Source: Streptomyces sp. TBY4
Lineage (GTDB): Bacteria; Actinomycetota; Actinomycetes; Streptomycetales; Streptomycetaceae
Assembly: GCF_024213195.1 (NCBI RefSeq)
Contig: NZ_JANAVF010000013.1
Location: forward strand, 124,001-188,000
Length of the DNA: 64,000 nucleotides
Direction of reading: 5' to 3'
This document shows positions 16,766 to 25,583 of this stretch, piece by piece. The notes beneath the pieces are model-generated. The model was not told the DNA's origin. It did not search any database and saw nothing but the letters and a program-made list of their open reading frames with translations. The position numbers were made by a program, and so were the translations under genes. How positions within the stretch are numbered: the first letter of the stretch is position 1; every line of letters starts with the position of its first letter.

Positions 16766-17602
16766 ATGGCGAACTACACCGCCGCTGACGTCAAGAAGCT
16801 CCGCGAGCTCACCGGCGTCGGCATGCTTGACTGCAAGAACGCTCTGGTCGAGGCCGACGGCGACGTCGACAAGGCCGTCGAGGCGCTCCGTATCAAGGGC
16901 CAGAAGGGCGTCGCCAAGCGCGAGGGCCGCTCTGCCGAGAACGGTGCCGTCGTCTCCCTCATCTCCGACGACAACACCTCCGGTGTCCTCGTCGAGCTGA
17001 AGTGCGAGACGGACTTCGTCGCCAAGGGCGACAAGTTCCTGGCCGTCACCGAGGAGCTCGCCGCGCACGTCGCAGCGACCTCCCCGGCCGACATCGAGGC
17101 GCTGCTCGCGTCCGAGATCGCCCCCGGCAAGACCGTGCAGGCGTTCGTCGACGAGGCCAACGCCAACCTCGGCGAGAAGATCGTCCTGGACCGCTTCGCG
17201 CAGTTCACCGGCGGCTACGTCTCGGCGTACATGCACCGCACGATGCCCGACCTGCCGTTCCAGATCGGCGTCCTGGTCGAGCTCGACAAGGAGAACGCCG
17301 AGGTCGCCCGCGGCGTCGCGCAGCACATCGCCGCGTTCGCGCCGAAGTGGCTGTCCGCCGAGGACGTTCCGGCCGAGGTCGTCGAGTCCGAGCGTCGCGT
17401 GGCCGAAGAGGTCACCCGCGCCGAGGGCAAGCCGGAAGCCGCGCTGCCGAAGATCGTCGAGGGTCGTGTCAACGGCTTCTTCCGCGACAACACGCTGCTC
17501 GGCCAGGCGTACGCCCTGGACGCCAAGAAGTCCGTCCAGAAGGTTCTGGACGAGGCCGGTGTCACCCTGGTGCGCTTCTCGCGCATCAAGGTCGGCATCT
17601 GA
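16766..17602 (+). CDS. tsf: Elongation factor Ts
   Basis: The 278-residue protein is the nucleotide-exchange factor for EF-Tu. It has the UBA-like N-terminus (MANYTAADVKKLRELTGVGMLDCKNALVEADGDVDKA), the TDFV motif (ETDFVAKGDKF) that contacts EF-Tu, and full core subdomains with HIAAFAPKW. ATG 16766 gives the conserved start; GAGAGAATC lies upstream. Normal length for actinobacteria. Confidence 0.97.
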   Translation: MANYTAADVKKLRELTGVGMLDCKNALVEADGDVDKAVEALRIKGQKGVAKREGRSAENGAVVSLISDDNTSGVLVELKCETDFVAKGDKFLAVTEELAAHVAATSPADIEALLASEIAPGKTVQAFVDEANANLGEKIVLDRFAQFTGGYVSAYMHRTMPDLPFQIGVLVELDKENAEVARGVAQHIAAFAPKWLSAEDVPAEVVESERRVAEEVTRAEGKPEAALPKIVEGRVNGFFRDNTLLGQAYALDAKKSVQKVLDEAGVTLVRFSRIKVGI

Positions 17603-17691
17603 GTCCGTCCGTACGCGACGGACACCGGACCCCGGTAGGGTCTGAAGCAGTCGCCCGCGTTCGCGCAGGGCGACCGCAGATCTGACGAGGA

Positions 17692-17736
17692 GGCCATTGC
17701 CGTAGAGGGAACCGCGAGGACCCACCGGCAATGGCC
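17692..17736 (+). terminator. Terminator/attenuator between tsf and pyrH
   Basis: GGCCATTGCCG (17692-17702) pairs perfectly with CGGCAATGGCC (17726-17736), and the stem is followed by TTCTTCG. It lies 29 bases before the pyrH start. It could terminate tsf transcripts or attenuate pyrH; the sequence does not decide between these. Confidence 0.6.
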
Positions 17737-17764
17737 TTCTTCGTATGTGCACGAGGAGATCTCC

Positions 17765-18544
17765 ATGAATCAGGGCGTGGACACCCACACCGCTTCCGAC
17801 GACAAGAGCGACCAGGACAAGAAGGGCCGCCGCTTCATGCTGAAGCTGTCGGGCGAGGCCTTCTCCGGTGGCGGAGGACTGGGCGTCGACCCCGACGTAG
17901 TCCACGCCATCGCCCGCGAGATCGCCGCGGTGGTCCGCGACGGCGCGGAGATCGCCGTGGTGATCGGCGGCGGAAACTTCTTCCGCGGCGCCGAACTCCA
18001 GCAGCGCGGCATGGACCGGGCCCGGTCCGACTACATGGGCATGCTCGGCACGGTCATGAACTGCCTCGCCCTCCAGGACTTCCTGGAGAAGGAAGGCATC
18101 GACTCCCGCGTCCAGACGGCCATCACCATGGGCCAGGTCGCCGAGCCGTACATCCCGCTGCGCGCCGTGCGCCACCTGGAGAAGGGCCGCGTCGTCATCT
18201 TCGGCGCCGGCATGGGCATGCCCTACTTCTCCACCGACACCACGGCCGCCCAGCGCGCCCTGGAAATCGACGCGGAAGCCCTGCTCATGGGCAAGAACGG
18301 CGTCGACGGGGTCTACGACTCCGACCCGAAGAAGAACCCGGACGCGGTGAAGTTCGACGCGCTGGAGTACAGCGAGGTGCTGTCGCGCGACCTCAAGGTC
18401 GCCGATGCCACCGCCATCACGCTGTGCCGCGACAACAAGCTGCCGATCCTGGTCTTCGAGCTGCTGGCCGAGGGCAATATCGCGCGCGCCGTCAAGGGTG
18501 AGAAGATCGGCACGCTCGTGAGCGACCAGGGCACCCGGGCCTGA
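17765..18544 (+). CDS. pyrH: Uridylate kinase
   Basis: PyrH phosphorylates UMP to UDP, feeding pyrimidine nucleotide synthesis, and belongs to the amino acid kinase family. ATG 17765 follows CGAGGAGAT; GTG 17747 is a less likely upstream start. The 259-residue protein contains KLSGEAFSGGGGLG, AVVIGGGNFFRGAELQQRGMDRARSDYMGML, and the distal KNGVDGVYDSDPKKNPDA loop. It is followed after 52 bases by frr. Confidence 0.95.
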   Translation: MNQGVDTHTASDDKSDQDKKGRRFMLKLSGEAFSGGGGLGVDPDVVHAIAREIAAVVRDGAEIAVVIGGGNFFRGAELQQRGMDRARSDYMGMLGTVMNCLALQDFLEKEGIDSRVQTAITMGQVAEPYIPLRAVRHLEKGRVVIFGAGMGMPYFSTDTTAAQRALEIDAEALLMGKNGVDGVYDSDPKKNPDAVKFDALEYSEVLSRDLKVADATAITLCRDNKLPILVFELLAEGNIARAVKGEKIGTLVSDQGTRA

Positions 18545-18596
18545 GCAGGCCCCCGTCCGCCTGAACCATCCATTTTCTGACATGCAGGAGCACGTG

Positions 18597-19154
18597 GTGA
18601 CCGAAGAGATCCTCCTCGAGGCCGAGGAGAAGATGGAAAAGGCCGTCGTCGTCGCCAAGGAAGACTTCGCCGCGATTCGCACCGGTCGTGCGCACCCGGC
18701 GATGTTCAACAAGATCGTGGCGGAGTACTACGGCGCCATCACGCCCATCAACCAGCTCGCCTCCTTCTCGGTCCCCGAGCCGCGCATGGCGATCGTGACC
18801 CCGTTCGACAAGAGCGCCCTGCGCAACATCGAGACGGCCATCCGCGACTCCGACCTGGGCGTCAACCCCAGCAACGACGGCAGCATCATCCGGGTGACCT
18901 TCCCCGAGCTGACGCAGGACCGCCGCAAGGAGTACATCAAGGTCGCGCGCACCAAGGCCGAGGACTCCAAGGTCTCGATCCGCGCCGTCCGCCGCAAGGC
19001 GAAGGACGCCCTCGACAAGCTCGTCAAGGACAAGGAAGCCGGCGAGGACGAGGTGCGCCGCGCCGAGAAGGAGCTCGACGACACCACCGCGAAGTACGTC
19101 GCGCAGGTGGACGAGCTCCTGAAGCACAAGGAAGCCGAGCTCCTCGAAGTCTGA
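18597..19154 (+). CDS. frr: Ribosome recycling factor
   Basis: RRF splits post-termination ribosomes with EF-G. The 185-residue protein has RTGRAHPAMFNKIVAEYYG, PINQLASFSVPEPRMAIVTPFDKSAL and the triple-helix domain. GTG 18597 gives the standard 185-residue length and is spaced correctly from GCAGGAG; an in-frame ATG at 18582 would overlap that site. The stop overlaps cdsA by one base. Confidence 0.96.
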   Translation: MTEEILLEAEEKMEKAVVVAKEDFAAIRTGRAHPAMFNKIVAEYYGAITPINQLASFSVPEPRMAIVTPFDKSALRNIETAIRDSDLGVNPSNDGSIIRVTFPELTQDRRKEYIKVARTKAEDSKVSIRAVRRKAKDALDKLVKDKEAGEDEVRRAEKELDDTTAKYVAQVDELLKHKEAELLEV

Positions 19155-20233
19155 TGAACGACACTTCCTGGCAGCCGGAGCCGGTTCCGGCGGGTCCCGC
19201 CTACGATGCGCTGGTGGGCCCGCACACTCGGCCCATGCCCATCGTGCCCGATGCCGCCGGCCGTGACTTCGACGACCGGGAAGCACGCGATCGGGGGGCC
19301 GCCGCTGACGGCGGCTCCCTCTTCCGCGCCGATACGCCGCCGCAGGAGCCCATGCCCAGCCCCCCGCCGACGCCGCCTTCGCCGGCACCGCAGGACGCCT
19401 CGCCACCGCCTCAGAAGAAGCGTGCCGGGCGGGACCTGCGTGCCGCCATAGGGGTCGGAGTGGGCCTCGGCGCGGTGATCTTCGCCTCGCTGCTGATCGT
19501 CAAGGCCGTCTTCGTCGGCGTCGTCGTCGTGGCGGTCGTCGTCGGCCTGTGGGAGCTCACCTCCCGGCTCCAGGAGAAGAAGGGCATCAAGGCCCCGCTG
19601 GTCCCGCTCGCCATCGGCGGCGCGGCCATGGTCATCGCCGGATACGTCCGCGGGGCCGAGGGCGCCTGGGTGGCCATGGCGCTGACGGTCCTGGCGGTCC
19701 TCGTCTGGCGGATGACCGAGCCGCCCGAGGACTACCTCAAGGACGTCACGGCGGGTGCCTTCGCGGCGTTCTACGTGCCCTTCCTGGCCACGTTCGTCGC
19801 GATGCTGCTCACCGCCGACGACGGGCCGCAGCGGGTGATCACCTTCCTGCTCCTGACGGTGGTCAGCGACACCGGGGCCTACGCGGTCGGCTGGCGCTTC
19901 GGCAAGACCAAGCTCGCCCCGCGCATCAGCCCCGGAAAGACCCGCGAGGGGCTCTTCGGAGCGGTGGCCTTCGCGATGGGGGTCGGCGCGCTGTGCATGG
20001 AGTTCCTGATCGACGGGGGCGTCTGGTGGCAGGGCCTGGTGCTCGGCTTCGCCGTCGCCGTCAGCGCCACCCTCGGTGACCTCGGGGAATCCATGATCAA
20101 GCGGGATCTCGGGATCAAGGACATGGGCACCCTGCTGCCGGGCCACGGCGGCATCATGGACCGGCTGGACTCGCTGCTGCCGACGGCCCCGGTGGTGTGG
20201 CTGCTGCTCGCCCTGTTCGTCGGTACCGGCTGA
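19154..20233 (+). CDS. cdsA: Phosphatidate cytidylyltransferase
   Basis: CdsA makes CDP-diacylglycerol, the precursor of anionic phospholipids, in the membrane. The 359-residue protein has a Pro/Ala-rich cytoplasmic extension of about 95 residues, then several membrane spans and the family signature GDLGESMIKRDLGIKDMG...PGHGGIMDRLDS near the C-terminus. It is coupled to frr by a one-base overlap. The long disordered N-terminus is typical of actinomycete CdsA. Confidence 0.95.
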   Translation: MNDTSWQPEPVPAGPAYDALVGPHTRPMPIVPDAAGRDFDDREARDRGAAADGGSLFRADTPPQEPMPSPPPTPPSPAPQDASPPPQKKRAGRDLRAAIGVGVGLGAVIFASLLIVKAVFVGVVVVAVVVGLWELTSRLQEKKGIKAPLVPLAIGGAAMVIAGYVRGAEGAWVAMALTVLAVLVWRMTEPPEDYLKDVTAGAFAAFYVPFLATFVAMLLTADDGPQRVITFLLLTVVSDTGAYAVGWRFGKTKLAPRISPGKTREGLFGAVAFAMGVGALCMEFLIDGGVWWQGLVLGFAVAVSATLGDLGESMIKRDLGIKDMGTLLPGHGGIMDRLDSLLPTAPVVWLLLALFVGTG

Positions 20234-20275
20234 CCTGCGAAAAGACGCCCGTACAGGCGGGGCGGTTACTCTTGG

Positions 20276-20303
20276 AAGGCGCGCTGCTTCTGCGGCGCGC
20301 CTT
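20276..20303 (+). terminator. Terminator downstream of cdsA
   Basis: AAGGCGCGC (20276-20284) pairs with GCGCGCCTT (20295-20303) around a ten-base loop, followed by TCGTCTT. It separates the rpsB-cdsA group from rlmN, 24 bases before the rlmN start. Confidence 0.7.
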
Positions 20304-20326
20304 TCGTCTTACAAGGAGTACCTGCC

Positions 20327-21439
20327 ATGGCCCGCCCTGTTCCGGGAGAGCTCACTTTCGTCGCCCCCAAGGGAGCGAAGAAGCCGCCCCGGCACCTCGC
20401 CGACCTCACCCCCGAGGAGCGCCGGGAGGCGGTCGCCGCGATCGGTGAGAAGCCCTTCCGGGCCAAGCAGCTCTCCCAGCACTACTTCGCCCGGTACGCG
20501 CACGACCCGGCCGAGTGGACCGACATCCCGGCCGCCTCCCGCGAGAAGCTCCAGCAGGAGCTGCTGCCGGACCTGATGAACGTCATCCGCCACATCTCCT
20601 GCGATGACGACACCACCCGCAAGACCCTGTGGAAGCTGCACGACGGCACGCTCGTCGAGTCCGTACTGATGCGCTACCCGGACCGGGTCACCATGTGCAT
20701 CTCCTCGCAGGCCGGCTGCGGCATGAACTGCCCGTTCTGCGCCACCGGCCAGGCCGGTCTCGACCGCAACCTGTCGACGGCGGAGATCGTCCACCAGATC
20801 GTCGACGGCATGCGCGCCCTGCGCGACGGCGAGGTCCCCGGCGGGCCGGCCCGGCTGTCGAACATCGTCTTCATGGGCATGGGCGAGCCGCTCGCCAACT
20901 ACAACCGCGTGGTCGGCGCCATCCGCCGCCTCACCGACCCGGAGCCCGACGGCCTGGGCCTGTCCCAGCGCGGGATCACCGTCTCCACCGTGGGCCTGGT
21001 CCCGGCGATGCTCCGCTTCGCCGACGAGGGCTTCAAGTGCCGCCTCGCCGTCTCCCTGCACGCCCCGGACGACGAGCTGCGCGACACCCTGGTCCCCGTG
21101 AACACCCGCTGGAACGTCCGCGAGGTGCTCGGCGCGGCCTGGGAGTACGCGGAGAAGTCCGGCCGCCGGATCTCCATCGAGTACGCCCTGATCCGCGACA
21201 TCAACGACCAGGCCTGGCGCGGAGACCTGCTCGGCAGGCTGCTCAAGGGCAAGCGCGTGCACGTCAACCTGATCCCGCTGAACCCGACGCCGGGCTCGAA
21301 GTGGACCGCCTCGCGGCCCGAGGACGAGAAGGCCTTCGTCGAGGCCATCGCCCGCCACGGGGTCCCGGTGACCGTGCGCGACACCCGTGGCCAGGAGATC
21401 GACGGCGCGTGCGGCCAGCTCGCCGCCTCGGAGCGCTGA
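20327..21439 (+). CDS. rlmN: 23S rRNA/tRNA (adenine-C2)-methyltransferase RlmN
   Basis: A radical-SAM dual-specificity methyltransferase for A2503 of 23S rRNA and A37 of some tRNAs. The 370-residue protein has the cluster motif CGMNCPFC (CxxxCxxC, about residues 127-134), the GMGEPLANY motif and the C-terminal catalytic Cys region (DTRGQEIDGACGQL). AAGGAG precedes ATG 20327. The following DNA is a thiamine riboswitch, so it is a single-gene unit. Confidence 0.96.
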   Translation: MARPVPGELTFVAPKGAKKPPRHLADLTPEERREAVAAIGEKPFRAKQLSQHYFARYAHDPAEWTDIPAASREKLQQELLPDLMNVIRHISCDDDTTRKTLWKLHDGTLVESVLMRYPDRVTMCISSQAGCGMNCPFCATGQAGLDRNLSTAEIVHQIVDGMRALRDGEVPGGPARLSNIVFMGMGEPLANYNRVVGAIRRLTDPEPDGLGLSQRGITVSTVGLVPAMLRFADEGFKCRLAVSLHAPDDELRDTLVPVNTRWNVREVLGAAWEYAEKSGRRISIEYALIRDINDQAWRGDLLGRLLKGKRVHVNLIPLNPTPGSKWTASRPEDEKAFVEAIARHGVPVTVRDTRGQEIDGACGQLAASER

Positions 21440-21513
21440 TCCTCGCGATTTCCGCCAGTTAAGGTTTGCTTTCGGCCACGGGGTACCCTGTGGCCGAACC
21501 AAATTTCATATTC

Positions 21514-21603
21514 CGACAGGGGAGCGCCACAGCGCTGAGAGTGCGGTAACCGTCACCGCAGACCCTCTGAACCTCGCCCCGGTCATTCGGGGTAGGAAGT
21601 TCG
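21514..21603 (+). ncRNA. TPP (THI-box) riboswitch
   Basis: The conserved THI-box blocks are present in order: GGGGAGCGCC, GCTGAGAGTGCGG (21534-21546), CCGCAGACCCTCTGAACCT (about 21557-21575) and the CCCGG...CATTCGGGGTAGGAAG block ending near 21600. It lies about 100 bases upstream of a thiamine-binding lipoprotein gene. Thiamine pyrophosphate binding should reduce expression of the downstream importer. Confidence 0.93.
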
Positions 21604-21700
21604 GTCATCACTCAAGCTGTTGCGCCCTGCCCGGCGTCCGCTCCACAGAGCGCCGGGCGGGGCCGCGTCTTCTCCTGGACATCCCAGGAGGAATTCACCA

Positions 21701-22798
21701 GTGAGCACCACCAAGAAGATGGCGGGCGTCGCGCTCGCGGCCGCGCTCGGCGTCACCACGCTCAGCGCCTGCGGCGGCGAAGCCAAGGACAAGTCCGCCG
21801 GGGCGACCGACGCCCCCAAGAGCAAGACGATCACCCTCGTCTCGCACGACTCCTTCAACGTGACCGACACGGTCCTCAAGGAGTTCGAGCAGCAGAGCGG
21901 CTACACCGTCAAGGTCCTGAAGTCCGGCGACGCGGGCGCGGCGCTGAACCAGGAGATCCTCACCAAGGGCTCCCCGCGCGGCGACGTCTTCTTCGGCGTG
22001 GACAACACGCTCCTCTCCCGGGCCCTGGAGAACGGCATCTTCACGCCGTACGAGGCCAAGGGGCTGGCCGGGGTGAAGCCCGAGTTCGTGCTCGACAAGG
22101 AGCACCGGGTCACCCCCGTGGACTCCGGCGACATCTGCGTGAACTACGACAAGGCCTACTTCGCCGACAAGAAGATCGCCCCGCCGCAGACGCTGGACGA
22201 CCTGATCAAGCCGGAGTACAAGAACCTCCTCGTCGCCGAGAACGCTTCGACCTCCTCGCCCGGTCTCGGCTTCCTCCTCGCCACCGTCGGCAAGTACGGC
22301 GACGAGGGCTGGAAGGACTACTGGACCAAGCTGAAGGCCAACGGCGTCGAGGTCGTCGACGGCTGGGAGCAGGCCTACAACGAGCGCTTCTCCGGCTCGG
22401 CGGGCGGCAAGAAGGCCAAGGGCGACCGCCCGCTGGTCGTCTCCTACGCCTCCAGCCCGCCGGTCGAGGTCCTCTACGCCGACCCGCAGCCGGCCGAGGC
22501 CCCGACGGGCGTCGCGACGGGCACGTGCTTCCGGCAGACCGAGTTCGCGGGCCTGCTCAAGGGCGCGAAGAACGAGGAGGGCGGCAAGGCGCTCCTGGAC
22601 TTCCTGATCTCCAAGAAGTTCCAGGAGGACATGCCGCTCCAGATGTTCGTGAACCCGGTGACCAAGGACGCGGTGCTGCCCGAGCTGTTCACCAAGCACG
22701 GCGTGGTCATCGAGAAGCCCGAGACGGTCGCCCCGGAGGCCATCGCCAAGAACCGCGACCAGTGGGTCAAGACCTGGTCCACCCTCGTCGTGAAGTAG
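21701..22798 (+). CDS. thiB: Thiamine ABC transporter, substrate-binding lipoprotein
   Basis: The 365-residue lipoprotein has a signal peptide ending in a lipobox (TTLSACGG, Cys at about residue 24). The mature part matches the ThiB/TbpA family of periplasmic-binding proteins (LVSHDSFNVTDTVLKEFEQQSGYTVKVL, GDVFFGVDNTLLSRALENGIF). GTG 21701 follows AGGAGGAATTCACCA. The TPP riboswitch directly upstream supports thiamine or its phosphates as ligand. thiP follows after five bases. Confidence 0.93.
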   Translation: MSTTKKMAGVALAAALGVTTLSACGGEAKDKSAGATDAPKSKTITLVSHDSFNVTDTVLKEFEQQSGYTVKVLKSGDAGAALNQEILTKGSPRGDVFFGVDNTLLSRALENGIFTPYEAKGLAGVKPEFVLDKEHRVTPVDSGDICVNYDKAYFADKKIAPPQTLDDLIKPEYKNLLVAENASTSSPGLGFLLATVGKYGDEGWKDYWTKLKANGVEVVDGWEQAYNERFSGSAGGKKAKGDRPLVVSYASSPPVEVLYADPQPAEAPTGVATGTCFRQTEFAGLLKGAKNEEGGKALLDFLISKKFQEDMPLQMFVNPVTKDAVLPELFTKHGVVIEKPETVAPEAIAKNRDQWVKTWSTLVVK

Positions 22799-22803
22799 GA
22801 CGG

Positions 22804-24474
22804 GTGAGCAAGGCTGCGAAGGAGAGCGGGCGGGCCACGGCCGTCAGGCTCGGTCTGATGGCCGTGCCGCTCGTCTTCTTCGGGCTGTTCTTCGCGTACC
22901 CCGTCGCCGCGATCGTCGGGCGCGGGCTCAAGACCGACGCCGGCTGGCAGTTCGGCCGGATCGGCGAGGTGCTGGCCCGGCCCGACATCGGCGACGTGCT
23001 CTGGTTCACCACCTGGCAGGCGCTCGCGTCCACGGCGCTCACGCTCCTGATCGCACTCCCCGGCGCGTACGTCTTCGCGCGCTTCGAGTTCCCCGGCAAG
23101 CAGCTGCTCCGGGCGCTCGTCACGGTGCCGTTCGTGCTGCCGACCGTCGTGGTCGGCACCGCGTTCCTGGCGCTCGTAGGGCGGAACGGTCTGCTGGACG
23201 AGGTGTGGGGGATCCGCCTCGACACGACCGTCTGGGCGATCCTCCTCGCGCACGTCTTCTTCAACTACGCCGTGGTCATCCGCACGGTCGGCGGCCTGTG
23301 GGCGCAGCTCGATCCGCGCCAGGAGGAGGCCGCCCGGGTGCTGGGCGCCGGGCGGTTCGCCGCCTGGCGGCGGGTGACGCTGCCCGCGCTGGTCCCGGCG
23401 GTGGCCGCCGCCTCGCTGATGGTGTTCCTCTTCACCTTCTCCTCCTTCGGCGTCGTGCAGATCCTGGGCGGGCCCGCGTACTCCACCCTGGAGGTGGAGG
23501 TCTACCGGCAGACCGCGCAGCTCCTGGACCTGCCGACGGCCGCCGTGCTGACGATGGTGCAGTTCGCCGCCATCGGCGGGATCCTCGGCGTGCACGCCTG
23601 GACCGTGCGCAAGCGGGAGACCGCGCTGCGGCTCGTCGACCCGGGCAGGACCACGCACCGGCCGCGGGGCTGGGCCCAGCGCACCCTGCTCGGCGGGGTG
23701 CTGCTGACGGTGGCGCTGCTGATCGTCCTCCCGCTCGGGGTGCTCGTGGAACGCTCCCTCGACGCCCCGGGCGGCTACGGGTTCGGCTTCTACCGGGCGC
23801 TCCAGGAGGTGGGCGCCGGCGGCGGAACGTTCCTGGTGCCGCCGCTGGAGGCGATCTGGAACTCCCTGCAGTACGCGCTCGCCGCCACCGCCATCGCGCT
23901 GGTCGTCGGCGGGCTCGCGGCCGCGGCGCTGACCCGCCGCGCGGGCCGTTTCGTACGGGGCTTCGACGCGCTGCTGATGCTCCCGCTGGGGGTGTCGGCG
24001 GTGACCGTCGGCTTCGGCTTCCTCATCACCCTCGACGAGCCGCCGCTGGACCTGCGGACCTCGTGGATCCTGGTGCCGCTGGCCCAGGCGCTGGTGGGCG
24101 TTCCCTTCGTCGTACGGACCATGCTGCCGGTGCTCCGCGCGGTCGACGGACGGCTCCGGGAGGCCGCCGCCGTGCTCGGCGCCTCACCGCTGCGGGCCTG
24201 GCGGGAGGTGGACCTGCCGATGGTGCGGCGGGCCCTGCTGATCGCGGCGGGCTTCGCCTTCGCCGTGTCCCTCGGGGAGTTCGGGGCGACCGTGTTCATC
24301 GCGCGGCCCGACCATCCGACGCTGCCGGTCGCCGTGGCGCGGCTGCTGGGGCGGGCCGGGGAGATGAACTACGGCCAGGCGATGGCCCTGAGCACGATCC
24401 TGATGCTGACGTGCGCGGTGTCCCTGCTCCTGCTGGAGCGGCTGCGACCCGACAAGACCTCCGGAGAGTTCTGA
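22804..24474 (+). CDS. thiP: Thiamine ABC transporter permease (fused two-domain)
   Basis: The 556-residue integral membrane protein has two homologous permease halves, each with the EAA-type loop (EEAARVLGAGRFAAWRRVTLP and REAAAVLGASPLRAWREVDLP), as in ThiP, which carries both halves in one chain. About twelve membrane spans can be counted. GTG 22804 begins five bases after the thiB stop, and the TGA overlaps the ATG of thiQ by one base. Confidence 0.93.
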   Translation: MSKAAKESGRATAVRLGLMAVPLVFFGLFFAYPVAAIVGRGLKTDAGWQFGRIGEVLARPDIGDVLWFTTWQALASTALTLLIALPGAYVFARFEFPGKQLLRALVTVPFVLPTVVVGTAFLALVGRNGLLDEVWGIRLDTTVWAILLAHVFFNYAVVIRTVGGLWAQLDPRQEEAARVLGAGRFAAWRRVTLPALVPAVAAASLMVFLFTFSSFGVVQILGGPAYSTLEVEVYRQTAQLLDLPTAAVLTMVQFAAIGGILGVHAWTVRKRETALRLVDPGRTTHRPRGWAQRTLLGGVLLTVALLIVLPLGVLVERSLDAPGGYGFGFYRALQEVGAGGGTFLVPPLEAIWNSLQYALAATAIALVVGGLAAAALTRRAGRFVRGFDALLMLPLGVSAVTVGFGFLITLDEPPLDLRTSWILVPLAQALVGVPFVVRTMLPVLRAVDGRLREAAAVLGASPLRAWREVDLPMVRRALLIAAGFAFAVSLGEFGATVFIARPDHPTLPVAVARLLGRAGEMNYGQAMALSTILMLTCAVSLLLLERLRPDKTSGEF

Positions 24475-25496
24475 TGACCCTGCTTCAGCTGGAAGGGGTG
24501 TCGGTCCGCTTCGGTGAGCGCGCGGTCGTGGACGCCGTGGACCTGGCGGTCGCCGAGCACGAGACCGTGTGCGTGCTGGGGCCGAGCGGGAGCGGCAAGT
24601 CCACTCTGCTCCGGGTGGTGGCCGGGCTCCAGCCCGTCGCCGGCGGGCGGGTGCTGCTGGGCGGCGCGGACCAGGCGGCGGTGCCCGTGCACCGGCGGGG
24701 GGTGGGCCTGATGTTCCAGGACCACCAGCTGTTCCCGCACCGGGACGTGGGCGGGAACGTCGCCTTCGGCCTGCGGATGCGGGGGGCGCCGAAGCAGTCC
24801 TCCGAGGCCCGGATCACCGAGCTCCTGGAGCTGGTCGGGCTCCCCGGGGCGGAGGGCCGGGCGGTGGCCTCGCTGTCCGGCGGCGAGCAGCAGCGGGTCG
24901 CGCTGGCGCGGGCGCTGGCGCCGTCGCCGCGGCTGCTGATGCTGGACGAGCCGCTCGGGCAGCTCGACCGCGGGCTGCGGGAGCGGCTGGTGGTGGAGCT
25001 GCGGGGGCTGTTCTCGCGGCTGGGCACGACCGTGCTGGCCGTCACGCACGACCAGGGCGAGGCGTTCGCGCTGGCCGACCGGGTCGTGGTGATGCGGGAC
25101 GGGCGGATCGCGCAGGCGGGGACTCCGCTGGAGGTATGGCAGCGGCCGGCGTCGGAGTTCGTGGCGCGGTTCCTGGGCTTCGAGAACGTGGTGCCGGCGG
25201 TGCTTTCGGGTGGGGTGGCGGTGACTCCGTGGGGGGAGGTCCCGGTTCCGGCCGGGGCGGCGGAGGGGGAGCGGCGGGTGCTGATCCGGCCGGCCGGGGT
25301 TGTGCTGGTGCCCGAGGGGCTGGGGTGCGAGGTGGTGTCGCGGACCTTCCGGGGGACGCATGTCGCGCTGTCGTTGCGGCCGGGGGTCGGGCCCGTGCTG
25401 GAGGCGGAGTGCGGGTTGGAGGGGGCGCCGGCGGTCGGGGACCGGGTCTCGGTGGCCTTCGCCCCGGGCGAGGTGGTCGTGCTGCCGGGGGAGTAG
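24474..25496 (+). CDS. thiQ: Thiamine ABC transporter ATP-binding protein
   Basis: The 340-residue ATPase has Walker A GPSGSGKST (about 36-44), signature LSGGEQQRVALARAL, Walker B LLMLDEPLGQLD and the H-loop VTHDQGEAFALADR. A C-terminal extension of about 110 residues resembles the regulatory TOBE-like domain of MalK/PotA-type ATPases. It is co-transcribed with thiB and thiP under the riboswitch. The 3' end has a run of GTG/GGG codons, unlike its first half. Confidence 0.92.
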   Translation: MTLLQLEGVSVRFGERAVVDAVDLAVAEHETVCVLGPSGSGKSTLLRVVAGLQPVAGGRVLLGGADQAAVPVHRRGVGLMFQDHQLFPHRDVGGNVAFGLRMRGAPKQSSEARITELLELVGLPGAEGRAVASLSGGEQQRVALARALAPSPRLLMLDEPLGQLDRGLRERLVVELRGLFSRLGTTVLAVTHDQGEAFALADRVVVMRDGRIAQAGTPLEVWQRPASEFVARFLGFENVVPAVLSGGVAVTPWGEVPVPAGAAEGERRVLIRPAGVVLVPEGLGCEVVSRTFRGTHVALSLRPGVGPVLEAECGLEGAPAVGDRVSVAFAPGEVVVLPGE

Positions 25497-25516
25497 GGCC
25501 GCTGCCTGGGGCGGAG

Positions 25517-25570
25517 TCCCCTACCCGCCCTTCGCCCGTTCCCCGGGCTGCGCGCGGGGCGGGTAGGGGA
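25517..25570. repeat. Dispersed intergenic palindrome, copy 1 (acts as terminator)
   Basis: TCCCCTACCCGCCC (25517-25530) is inverted at 25557-25570. The first 37 bases (25517-25553) are identical to 60615-60651 in a larger palindromic element. It lies between the convergent thiQ and DMT transporter genes, where it can fold as a bidirectional terminator. Confidence 0.85.
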
Positions 25571-25583
25571 CAGCCCCGCAGGG

